Source of the DNA: Bacteroidota bacterium
GTDB taxonomy: Bacteria > Bacteroidota > Bacteroidia > Chitinophagales > Chitinophagaceae
Reading direction: 5' to 3'
Assembly (NCBI GenBank): GCA_023396345.1
Contig: JAEWWO010000041.1
Span: forward strand, 1 to 6,256
Length of the DNA stretch: 6,256 bases
Shown here: in pieces, positions 1-5,882 of the stretch
Layout of the letters: each line of letters begins with the position of its first letter
Numbering within the stretch: position 1 is the stretch's first letter
The notes under the pieces: model-generated
What the model was told of the DNA's origin: nothing
Databases searched by the model: none
The model's input: the letters and a program-made list of their open reading frames with translations, nothing else
Made by a program: the position numbers and the translations under genes

Positions 1-1
1 A

Positions 2-577
2 ATTAAAGCCAATACGTATTTTCCATTTGCTGACGCAACCTTACTCAATCATTTAAATTATAACGAAGCTGTAAAAATTACTAAAAACTCAGAAAATATT
101 CTACACGAAAAAGCAATTCCGGTTTTAGCCGATGCAAACATCCCTTTGGATTACAGATATTTTTATGATACATCTGTGGAGGGAACAAAGATTAGCAGTG
201 AAAACCCAATTGAAACAAAACAACCGATAATTGTTGTAAAAGAAAATCAGGCTTTAATAAATTGTACATTAACAGAGGATGGATTAAGAGATGATATTTC
301 AGAAGATATTAATTCACTTGCTGATGAATTGTTATTAAAAATAAATATGATGCAGGTTGAAAAAAATCAGCTGCAATTGGTTGTAAATGATATACCTGAT
401 AAGATAGAATCCTTTGCGCAAAAAGTCGGCGCTGTTTATGATGTACACATAGAAAAAGGAGTAAAAATTGTAAGCTTTATAAATGCAGATGCTTCAGAAG
501 CCGATAAATATATTTCGCCCGGAAGCCGCATTATTACTGATTCGGAAGAAAATATTACAAGAATACTGACAAAATAA
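2..577 (+). CDS. Aspartate kinase-like protein, C-terminal part (5' end outside window)
   Basis: The reading frame is open from the left edge and shows 191 residues before the TAA stop. An internal TTG at 146 is not a credible start, because the family similarity continues upstream of it. Visible residues 1-64 resemble the end of an aspartokinase catalytic domain: a LNYNEA segment, then ILHEKAIPVL, IPL and EGTKI, matching the usual LSYNEA, VIHPKTIKPL, IPL and GTVI. Residues 75-191 resemble the paired ACT regulatory domains of Bacteroidota LysC, including a KINMMQ segment like the usual KINxMQ. Aspartokinase phosphorylates L-aspartate, the first step towards lysine, threonine and methionine, in the cytoplasm. 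The usual ADPR-like nucleotide-site motif reads ANTY (residues 3-6) and HPKT reads HEKA (35-38), so this may be a divergent or regulatory paralog. The family call rests on alignment from memory. The catalytic N-terminus is not visible. Confidence 0.65.
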   Translation: MKANTYFPFADATLLNHLNYNEAVKITKNSENILHEKAIPVLADANIPLDYRYFYDTSVEGTKISSENPIETKQPIIVVKENQALINCTLTEDGLRDDISEDINSLADELLLKINMMQVEKNQLQLVVNDIPDKIESFAQKVGAVYDVHIEKGVKIVSFINADASEADKYISPGSRIITDSEENITRILTK

Positions 578-578
578 A

Positions 579-612
579 AAAAATCCGCAGCCATTATCAA
601 CTGTGGATTTTT
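579..612. terminator. Bidirectional intrinsic terminator between convergent genes
   Basis: A 12-bp inverted repeat pairs AAAAATCCGCAG (579-590) with CTGTGGATTTTT (601-612) around a 10-nt loop. There is one G-T wobble and otherwise perfect pairing. The A-run on the left arm and T-run on the right arm give a U-tract on both strands. It lies directly after the stop of the aspartokinase-like gene (+) and after the 3' end of the minus-strand propeller remnant, so it can end transcription from both sides. Confidence 0.8.
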
Positions 613-629
613 AATGAAGACTAACAACT

Positions 630-1277
630 TTATTTGTTTACTGATTTTATCACCAGCATACTGTTTACCAAATCAGGAATATACAAAACGCTGTCTCCTA
701 CCAACGAAAAATCAGCTACTCCGCCAAACTTTACAGATTCCATTGCCAGAGGTGTTTTAGTTTTTGTTTCCATATTAATAACTTCTACGCCAACCGGTGT
801 CCAGTTGCCAACATACAAAGATTTTTTATCAGAAGACAAAGCAAGTCCATCATACTGACCGGCTTCTGTAATTAATTTTTCCGGAGCAGGATTGTTCATA
901 TCTTTTATTATATACACTACATTCTCATCTGTAGTATTTCCATCAGCCGGATAAGAAGCAACATACATGGTTGTACCATCTATGACCAAGCCATTGGCTC
1001 CTGTTACATTTGAAAATTTCTCGGGAACAATTTGTGCGGCTTTTGTTACATCCAAAATATCGAGTCTGTAAATATTTCCCGTATTTACAACAGAAGCGTA
1101 CAGATAATTTCCATCGGCAGCTAAATCATTCACAAACATATCATCTGCCGGAAATTGAATGTTGACAGCGGTTGTAGCCGTATCCTTCAAATTATATACT
1201 GCTATTTTATTTACATCTGCTACAAATAATACATCATCTTTTACATACAGTCCTTTAGGTGCATTCAGGTTACCATC
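630..1277 (-). pseudogene. 5'-truncated periplasmic beta-propeller (SMP-30/NHL-like) remnant
   Basis: The minus-strand frame is open for 215 codons from 1277 to the TAA at 630 and is bounded upstream by TGA codons at 1278-1280 and 1284-1286. Its first residues (DGNLNAPKGLYVKDDVLFVAD) align with residues about 80-100 of the full-length propeller protein at 2585-3403 (FVKGLSAPKGMAIYKNKLYVAD). Similarity continues through VNDLAADGNYLYAS versus LNDLTVDSKGVLHVS. The reading therefore begins inside a propeller blade. About 80 N-terminal residues, including the export signal, are missing. There is no ATG near the open end: only a TTG at 1190 and an ATG at 1139, both inside the conserved fold. ANGL (N95) and YDGL (D143) of the fragment correspond to two of three metal-ligand positions in SMP-30-type propellers, and the N-terminal Glu is lost. 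A short expressed cytoplasmic protein from TTG 1190 cannot be excluded but would be an incomplete propeller. Confidence 0.7.
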
Positions 1278-1280
1278 TCA

Positions 1281-1392
1281 TTCTCAACAAGATATAATTG
1301 TTTCTGTAGAATTATTTTTAAATAATTGATTAACTACTATCCATTTACTTTATTTTATAAAAATATTTACATTTTATTTTATGGAATAAAAA
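1281..1392. other. AT-rich gap upstream of the propeller remnant
   Basis: This gap of about 110 bp before the cupin terminator has no supported gene. On the minus strand the remnant's own frame continues upstream for about 20 codons past the two TGA codons. That stretch shows no recognisable signal peptide or propeller motif, and the other two frames are closed by stops. It is probably decayed 5' sequence of the propeller copy or unrelated spacer. No promoter with a good -33/-7 pair was found for the remnant. Confidence 0.5.
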
Positions 1393-1418
1393 AAGCAGAT
1401 GGAATATTCCACCTGCTT
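1388..1418 (-). terminator. Intrinsic terminator of the cupin gene
   Basis: AAGCAGATGG (1393-1402) and CCACCTGCTT (1409-1418) form a 10-bp stem around AATATT. On the minus strand the single non-Watson-Crick pair is a G-U wobble, but on the plus strand it is an A-C mismatch. The stem is followed on the minus strand by a run of seven T (complement of 1388-1394). Both facts point to a terminator for leftward transcription from the cupin gene, whose stop is 24 nt upstream of the stem. Confidence 0.75.
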
Positions 1419-1442
1419 AGTAGTTTGTTTTAGTTGAATAGT

Positions 1443-1841
1443 TTATTCTGTTGTTTCTCCATCAAAGTCTTCTTCATTTGCTTCTGCCTCTTCTTTTGTT
1501 TTACGCACTATTCCGTCTTTATGATGAGGAGGAGAATATAAAGTGTATAATTTCAGCGGTTCTTCGTGAGAAGCATTTTCCACATTGTGTTTAGCACCGG
1601 CAGGAACAATTACCGCATCACCGTCTTCTACCTCATATTCTGTTCCGTCGATTGTAACCTTACCTTTACCTCCTTCAAAACGGAAAAACTGATCGTTTTC
1701 ATGATGTGTTTCTTCTCCTATTTCGCTTCCCGGAGCAATAGTCATTAATACAAGCTGTGTGTGTTTTCCTGTATAAAGTACTTTACGGAAATTTTCGTTG
1801 TTTAAAGTGTCCTGTTCAATGTTAGATTTAAATCCTTTCAT
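1443..1841 (-). CDS. Small single-domain cupin protein
   Basis: This 132-residue protein is one conserved beta-barrel cupin domain (about residues 20-105) with an acidic tail (EEAEANEEDFDGE). Cupin motif 1 is seen at residues 38-60: GSEIGEETHHENDQFFRFEGGKG, with H46/H47, E43/E44 and Q51 as likely metal-site residues. Motif 2 is at 74-89 (GDAVIVPAGAKHNVEN), with H85 as the likely second-strand ligand. The tail of the domain, LKLYTLYSPPHHKDG, is typical of a widespread small cupin family found in many bacteria. Its substrate is not established to my knowledge, so no enzyme name is given. There is no signal peptide, so it is cytoplasmic. The ATG at 1841 fits the family length. As usual in Bacteroidota, no Shine-Dalgarno precedes it. 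It is transcribed divergently from the lipoprotein gene and has its own terminator, so it is probably monocistronic. Confidence 0.85.
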   Translation of the reverse strand: MKGFKSNIEQDTLNNENFRKVLYTGKHTQLVLMTIAPGSEIGEETHHENDQFFRFEGGKGKVTIDGTEYEVEDGDAVIVPAGAKHNVENASHEEPLKLYTLYSPPHHKDGIVRKTKEEAEANEEDFDGETTE

Positions 1842-1903
1842 AATAATATTTATTTAGTATTCGTTTAATTGATTTATAAATAGTATTAAGCAAAAAGCAT
1901 ACC

Positions 1904-1926
1904 TAATAATTTTTTTTAAATTATTA
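1904..1926. repeat. Perfect 9-bp AT-only inverted repeat in divergent promoter region
   Basis: TAATAATTT (1904-1912) and AAATTATTA (1918-1926) are exact reverse complements around TTTTT. The repeat sits in the roughly 160-bp region between the divergent cupin and lipoprotein genes, where a shared operator would be expected. It is composed only of A and T in an AT-rich spacer, so chance is a real alternative. Confidence 0.3.
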
Positions 1927-1952
1927 ATAGTGCTTTAGATGTGTACGTTTAC

Positions 1953-1980
1953 TTGTAAAGAAATTGGCATAATTATTTCG
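1953..1980 (+). promoter_or_regulatory. Candidate Bacteroidota-type promoter for the lipoprotein gene
   Basis: A TTG at 1953-1955 is followed after 17 nt by TTATTTCG (1973-1980), which matches the -7 consensus TAnnTTTG at four of six defined positions. This would start transcription about 15 nt before the ATG at 2001. The position is good but the -7 match is imperfect. Confidence 0.3.
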
Positions 1981-2000
1981 CATAAAAATAAAAAAATATC

Positions 2001-2582
2001 ATGCTAAAATCTTTTGTCGGGATTGCGTTAATCGGCATTTTTGCTCAATGCAACAATCCCTCACACGAAGTTGCGGACAAGGATTCTGCCTTACAAATTG
2101 CCACAACAAATATACATGACGACAATACCACAGTTACAAACGGTCATGATAGTTTTGATTACAAAACCTACACCGGAGCATGGTTTGCGGTCAATTATCC
2201 GTCAGATTTTACAGTAAAACCTTCTATGAAATCGCTGACATCCACAGAAGGATTTGATAGTGCTATTTTCACTTCGCCGGATAGTACGGTAAGTTTTTAT
2301 GTCTTCTCTCCGCAGTGGTCGGGCAAACCTTCCGAGATTAATATAAGAAGCAATGAAATCATGACAGACTCTATTACAGAAGGATTGGAAGAAGGTATCA
2401 CCGTTAACGAGTGGACTATAGAAGCTAAAGACAAAAGCTATAAAAGGTCTTATCGGGAAGTAATCAGACAAGACAATATCAACTGGATTGTAGGTCTGCA
2501 ATATACATCAGACGCGGCATACAGAAAATACAGACAGCAATATTTGAATTTTAAAAACAGTCTGATGCAGTATGCCGATTAA
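2001..2582 (+). CDS. Putative exported lipoprotein of unknown function
   Basis: This 193-residue protein begins with K3, a hydrophobic stretch at residues 5-15 and a cysteine at 17 (GIFAQC). That arrangement looks like a lipoprotein signal peptide, although Gln at -1 is not the usual Ala, Gly or Ser. Residues 18-55 are polar and low in complexity (many N, D, T and S), like the tether that follows a lipidated cysteine. A compact domain of mixed strands and helices follows from about residue 57. It opens with WFAVNYPSDFTVKP, reminiscent of small exported PsbP/DcrB-like domains that begin with a F-x-[VI]-x-YP strand, and ends in a helix rich in Tyr, Arg and Gln (173-190). That resemblance is only suggestive and I do not recognise a named family. 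The location is likely periplasm or outer membrane. It ends 2 nt from the convergent propeller gene. Confidence 0.65.
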   Translation: MLKSFVGIALIGIFAQCNNPSHEVADKDSALQIATTNIHDDNTTVTNGHDSFDYKTYTGAWFAVNYPSDFTVKPSMKSLTSTEGFDSAIFTSPDSTVSFYVFSPQWSGKPSEINIRSNEIMTDSITEGLEEGITVNEWTIEAKDKSYKRSYREVIRQDNINWIVGLQYTSDAAYRKYRQQYLNFKNSLMQYAD

Positions 2583-2584
2583 GT

Positions 2585-3403
2585 TTATTTAAGCTTGTAA
2601 GCAACTATCTTTTTTGCATTAAAAGTAGGCATGTAAATAATTTTTTCTTTGGAGTCAAAACCTAAATCAGCAGCATTTATGCCTTGTTGATGCGTGTCTG
2701 ATAAAAGTACAGAAGTGCCATCAGCATATAAATAATAGAAATATCCGGGCCACGATGTCAAAAGAAAATCATTATTACCCACGGGTTCTATGCCATCAAT
2801 AGCATGAGGTATCTCTCCTATTTTAGTAATCTTTTTTTGTCTGTCTGCTTTCATCAATAGACCCGCTTCTGCATAATACAGTTCATCGTTGATAACTTTT
2901 ATACCATTCGGATTGTTGATATCAGAGAGCAATACTTCAGGTTTATGTTTTTTTATTGCCCAAATATTTCCTTTTCTTGAATCAGATACATGTAGCACAC
3001 CTTTACTGTCTACAGTTAGATCGTTAAGCGCTTCCGCATCAGGAAAAGTAATTCTGTTAAGGACCTTACCGTTATTCAGTTTTATTACTACCAATTGCTT
3101 AATATCGGCTACATACAATTTATTTTTATAAATAGCCATACCCTTTGGCGCACTTAAACCTTTTACAAATTCGTTATTAAAAACTTTACCGTCTTCACTC
3201 ATGATTCCTATACCTCCTTTCTTATCATCGTCCCATCCTTTTCCGTCAATCAAAGAAATATACAATTTTCCTTTATGAGGCAAAACAGATTCCGGAACGG
3301 CTATAGTGGTATCGGTTTCCCAAATCTTTTCAATAGATGGTTGTTGAGCAAAAGCCCATGTATGAATAGCAAACAACAGTATCAGTAAAAAATATTTTTT
3401 CAT
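2585..3403 (-). CDS. Exported SMP-30/NHL-like beta-propeller protein
   Basis: This is a 272-residue protein with a clear Sec signal peptide (MKK, then a hydrophobic core at residues 5-18 and cleavage after AFA, about residue 19), so it is periplasmic. The mature part is made of repeated propeller blades with the recurring pattern of a hydrophobic residue, then LYVAD or LHVSD, then a turn. Examples are KLYISLIDG (47-54), KLYVADI (95-101), VLHVSDSRKGNIW (137-149) and ELYYAEAG (174-181). E38 (PESV), N166 (NPNGI) and D203 (IDGI) lie in contexts matching the Glu/Asn/Asp metal triad of SMP-30/gluconolactonase enzymes. Hydrolytic activity is therefore possible, but the substrate is unknown. At 272 residues it is a little shorter than the 280-330 usual for such proteins. 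It is the intact relative of the truncated copy at 630-1277. Adjacent genes are convergent (lipoprotein) and divergent (aminotransferase), so it is probably transcribed alone. Confidence 0.75.
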   Translation of the reverse strand: MKKYFLLILLFAIHTWAFAQQPSIEKIWETDTTIAVPESVLPHKGKLYISLIDGKGWDDDKKGGIGIMSEDGKVFNNEFVKGLSAPKGMAIYKNKLYVADIKQLVVIKLNNGKVLNRITFPDAEALNDLTVDSKGVLHVSDSRKGNIWAIKKHKPEVLLSDINNPNGIKVINDELYYAEAGLLMKADRQKKITKIGEIPHAIDGIEPVGNNDFLLTSWPGYFYYLYADGTSVLLSDTHQQGINAADLGFDSKEKIIYMPTFNAKKIVAYKLK

Positions 3404-3446
3404 TATTTATATTTTTAAATGAATACAAGGAAAGTGAATTTTAATA

Positions 3447-3477
3447 AGAAAATACTGCCTGCAATTTCTGAATCAAA
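3447..3477 (-). promoter_or_regulatory. Candidate promoter for the propeller gene
   Basis: Read on the minus strand, TTTG (complement of 3474-3477) is followed after exactly 19 nt by TATTTTCT (complement of 3447-3454). The -33 element and spacing match the Bacteroidota consensus TTTG-N19-TAnnTTTG exactly. The -7 element matches at four of six defined positions. Transcription would begin about 35-40 nt before the ATG at 3403. Confidence 0.35.
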
Positions 3478-3510
3478 AAATGTCAGATGTGTTATCCCGA
3501 TTAAGTTTTA

Positions 3511-3518
3511 TATTTTTG
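3511..3518 (+). promoter_or_regulatory. -7 element of the aminotransferase promoter
   Basis: TATTTTTG is an exact match to the Bacteroidota -7 consensus TAnnTTTG. It ends 7 nt before the ATG at 3526, so the transcript would start at or within a few bases of the start codon. No clean TTG is seen at -33; only GTTA at 3491-3494 lies near the right distance. Confidence 0.5.
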
Positions 3519-3525
3519 CTGCATT

Positions 3526-4701
3526 ATGAATCAGCGACAATTGTTTTTGCAACACGTAGGGCAAACTTCTCCTGAGCCGATGGGCATTGAAATAAAAAAA
3601 GCAGATGGTATTTATCAGTACGACATTAACGACAAAAAATATATTGATTTAATATCGGGATTCAGTGTATGCAATATCGGACATTCGCATCCCAAAGTTT
3701 TACAAGCGATTGAAGAACAGATACAACAATACATGCATGTAATTGTGTATGGCGAATTCATTGAAACACCTCAGGTTCAGTATGCAAAATTACTCACTGA
3801 TCATCTGCCCGAAAATCTGAATTGTGTATTTTATACCAATAGCGGTGCAGAAGCGGTTGAAGGAGCAATGAAGCTCGCGAAACGCTATACCAACCGTTCA
3901 AAAATTATTGCCTTCAACAACAGCTATCACGGGTCTACACAAGGAGCGCAAAGCATTATGGGCAGTGAATATTTCAGGAATGCATTCAGACCGTTATTGC
4001 CCGATATTTATCATTGCAATTTCAACGACACAGCCATGCTTGATTTGATTGATGAAAAAACTGCCTGTGTAATTATGGAAACGGTTCAGGCAGAAGCCGG
4101 TGTTATAAAGCCGGATATGAATTGGATAAAGGCAATAAGAAAAAAATGTACGGAAACAAACACGCTCCTGATATTTGATGAAATTCAATGTGCATTTGGC
4201 AGAACCGGATCTTTATGGGCATTTGAGCAGTATGATATAGTTCCGGATATTTTACTTTTAGGCAAAGCACTTGGCGGAGGAATGCCTTTAGGTGCTTTTA
4301 TAGCCGATAAAAAAATAATGGATGCGCTTACTGCCAATCCTGTATTGGGTCATATGAGTACATTTGGCGGGCATCCAGTTTCCTGCGCGGCGGGAATGGC
4401 TGCTTTTGAAATATTAATTGAGGGAGGATATACAGATACAGTGAAAGAAAAAGAAAAAATAATTCAGCAGAAATTACAACATCCACTTATTAAAAAAATT
4501 ACTACCGCCGGACTGTGGGCATCTGTTCGTTTTGAAGATTTTGAAACCAACAAAAAAATAATTCATCGCTGTATAGAAAATGGGTTGATAACTGACTGGT
4601 TTCTATTTTGTTCAGAAGGTCTGCGCTTTGCCCCACCTTTAATTATCTCAAACAAAGAACTGGAAAAAGCTTGTGATATTATTATTGAATCCTGTAACTA
4701 A
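3526..4701 (+). CDS. Class III PLP-dependent aminotransferase
   Basis: This 391-residue cytoplasmic enzyme has all the hallmarks of aminotransferase class III (fold type I). TNSGAEAVEGAMKLAKR (104-120) binds the cofactor phosphate. YHGS (134-137) carries the ring-stacking aromatic. FDEIQ (217-221) supplies D218 for the pyridine nitrogen. GKALGGGMPLGAF (246-258) contains the Schiff-base lysine K247. STFGGHP (278-284) and GLRFAPPL (365-372) follow, with R367 as the likely substrate carboxylate contact. The family includes ArgD, ornithine, GABA and related omega-aminotransferases. The length is close to ArgD, but no arginine-biosynthesis gene is adjacent and the exact substrate cannot be read from the sequence. 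The usual Q-G-E-x-G segment reads QAEAG (188-192). The start is fixed by the conserved N-terminus (QRQLFLQHVGQTSP), which resembles the starts of Bacteroidota homologs. thyA follows after 20 nt, with a -7-like element between. Confidence 0.88.
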   Translation: MNQRQLFLQHVGQTSPEPMGIEIKKADGIYQYDINDKKYIDLISGFSVCNIGHSHPKVLQAIEEQIQQYMHVIVYGEFIETPQVQYAKLLTDHLPENLNCVFYTNSGAEAVEGAMKLAKRYTNRSKIIAFNNSYHGSTQGAQSIMGSEYFRNAFRPLLPDIYHCNFNDTAMLDLIDEKTACVIMETVQAEAGVIKPDMNWIKAIRKKCTETNTLLIFDEIQCAFGRTGSLWAFEQYDIVPDILLLGKALGGGMPLGAFIADKKIMDALTANPVLGHMSTFGGHPVSCAAGMAAFEILIEGGYTDTVKEKEKIIQQKLQHPLIKKITTAGLWASVRFEDFETNKKIIHRCIENGLITDWFLFCSEGLRFAPPLIISNKELEKACDIIIESCN

Positions 4702-4709
4702 AAAAACAT

Positions 4710-4717
4710 TAATTTCG
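4710..4717 (+). promoter_or_regulatory. Possible -7 element for thyA
   Basis: TAATTTCG differs from TAnnTTTG at one position and ends 4 nt before the thyA ATG at 4722, inside the 20-nt gap after the aminotransferase stop. There is no good -33 element: the nearest TTG, at 4685-4687, is 22 nt away. It may be a weak internal promoter, or thyA may rely on readthrough from the aminotransferase gene. Confidence 0.3.
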
Positions 4718-4721
4718 TCCC

Positions 4722-5516
4722 ATGCAACAATATCATACTTTGCTTCAGCATATCCTTGACAATGGTGTAAAAAAAGAAGACCGTACCGGAACGGGCACTA
4801 TCAGTACGTTTGGCTACCAGATGCGTTTTGACCTGCAAAAAGGTTTCCCGATGGTGACCACAAAAAAATTGCATCTGAGAAGTATTATTCATGAGCTTTT
4901 GTGGTTTCTGAAAGGCGAAACCAATATTCAGTATCTGAAAGATAATAAAGTGTCTATCTGGGATGAATGGGCAAATGAAAACGGCGACTTAGGTCCTGTG
5001 TATGGTAAGCAATGGCGCAGTTGGGAGGGTGCTAACGGCGAAACCTTTGATCAGATAACGGATGTGATTGAACAAATTAAAAAAAATCCTGACAGCAGAA
5101 GGCTGATTGTAAGCGCTTGGAACGTTGCTGACCTTCCAAAAATGGCGCTGATGCCCTGCCACAATATGTTTCAGTTTTATGTAGCTGAAGGAAAATTAAG
5201 TTGCCAATTGTATCAAAGAAGTGCTGATGTATTTCTGGGTGTACCCTTCAACATTGCATCTTATGCATTACTGACAATGATGATAGCTCAGGTTTGTAAT
5301 TTAGAATACGGCGAATTTGTACATACTTTCGGCGATGTGCATTTATACAGCAATCATATAGATCAGGCTCATCTTCAATTGTCGCGCGAACCATTTCCTT
5401 TGCCACAGATGAAACTAAATCCTGAAATCAAAAATATTTTTGATTTTACATTTGAAGATTTCACTTTAGAAAATTACCAAAGCCATCCGGCGATTAAAGC
5501 TCCGGTAGCGGTGTAA
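4722..5516 (+). CDS. thyA: Thymidylate synthase
   Basis: ThyA converts dUMP and 5,10-methylene-tetrahydrofolate into dTMP and dihydrofolate as a cytoplasmic homodimer. The protein is 264 residues, the same length as the E. coli enzyme, and residues line up at identical numbers. These are R21 (phosphate), H51, E58, W80, Y94, R126/R127 (phosphate contribution from the partner subunit), the nucleophile C146 in [12 protein letters not shown]166, D169, N177 ([10 protein letters not shown]) and H207/Y209 (DVHLYSNH). The C-terminus IKAPVAV, which closes over the active site, is intact. No key residue is missing and no frameshift is seen. It follows the aminotransferase by 20 nt on the same strand. 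A folA gene, often next to thyA, is not in this position; instead folB converges on it with no gap. Confidence 0.97.
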   Translation: MQQYHTLLQHILDNGVKKEDRTGTGTISTFGYQMRFDLQKGFPMVTTKKLHLRSIIHELLWFLKGETNIQYLKDNKVSIWDEWANENGDLGPVYGKQWRSWEGANGETFDQITDVIEQIKKNPDSRRLIVSAWNVADLPKMALMPCHNMFQFYVAEGKLSCQLYQRSADVFLGVPFNIASYALLTMMIAQVCNLEYGEFVHTFGDVHLYSNHIDQAHLQLSREPFPLPQMKLNPEIKNIFDFTFEDFTLENYQSHPAIKAPVAV

Positions 5517-5873
5517 TTAATTTCTTTTTCTTGAATAAACAGTTTCTGTACTTCCTGAATAGTTTTTAATAGGCGGCTGCACTTTCTTTACAGATACTTC
5601 GGCTCTGTCAATAACAGGAAAACGTTCCAGTATACTGTTAACCATTTTCATAGCAAGCGTTTCCAGTAAAGGTGTGGGCTGTTGCATATGCTCTTTTACA
5701 ATGGTGTAAATAGCAGCGTAGTCAACAGTTTCTTCCAAACTTGTAACTACAGGCATTTGTGGCAAATATTCCACTACAACATTTACCACAAATTCACCAC
5801 CTGCAATTTTCTCCTCTTCATACAAACCATGAAAAGAATAGAAATATAAATCGTTTAGTTTGATTGTAAGCAT
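5517..5873 (-). CDS. folB: Dihydroneopterin aldolase
   Basis: FolB cleaves 7,8-dihydroneopterin to 6-hydroxymethyl-7,8-dihydropterin and glycolaldehyde in cytoplasmic folate biosynthesis, as a ring-shaped oligomer. The 118 residues match the usual family length of about 120. The signature FHGLYEEEK (14-22) carries E21, the pterin-site Glu. VDYAAIY (50-56) carries Y53, and LLETLA (69-74) carries E71. KKVQPP (96-101) carries K97, equivalent to the catalytic lysine of the S. aureus enzyme (K100). The ATG at 5873 is 9 nt after the trxB stop on the same strand, so the two genes are probably cotranscribed. Its TAA abuts the thyA TAA directly. The product ultimately supplies the folate cofactor used by ThyA. 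Confidence 0.92.
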   Translation of the reverse strand: MLTIKLNDLYFYSFHGLYEEEKIAGGEFVVNVVVEYLPQMPVVTSLEETVDYAAIYTIVKEHMQQPTPLLETLAMKMVNSILERFPVIDRAEVSVKKVQPPIKNYSGSTETVYSRKRN

Positions 5874-5882
5874 TGAGAAACA

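Noticed and set aside
146..577. A separate short gene starting at TTG 146
   Set aside because: The frame is open to the left edge and its upstream residues match the same family, so this is an internal codon of a longer gene.
436..627. Minus-strand frame overlapping the end of the aspartokinase-like gene
   Set aside because: It is antisense to the ACT-domain coding region and runs through the terminator hairpin. No function is visible.
1260..1340. Readthrough or recoding of the two TGA codons upstream of the propeller remnant (for example selenocysteine or TGA as Trp)
   Set aside because: The sequence upstream of the TGA codons in that frame has no recognisable propeller or signal-peptide content, and all other genes use normal coding. 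Decay is simpler.
1842..1900. Promoter for the cupin gene with a TTTG/TAnnTTTG pair
   Set aside because: TTTG-like strings occur on the minus strand but no -7 element with acceptable spacing was found, so no site is called.
2202..2501. Minus-strand frame of about 99 codons inside the lipoprotein gene
   Set aside because: It has no family resemblance and no promoter, and it lies wholly within a plus-strand gene that has a signal peptide and a sensible domain. It is treated as a shadow.
4698..4892. Minus-strand reading frame opposite the start of thyA
   Set aside because: It lies antisense to the well-conserved thyA N-terminus, has no recognisable product and is a frame shadow.
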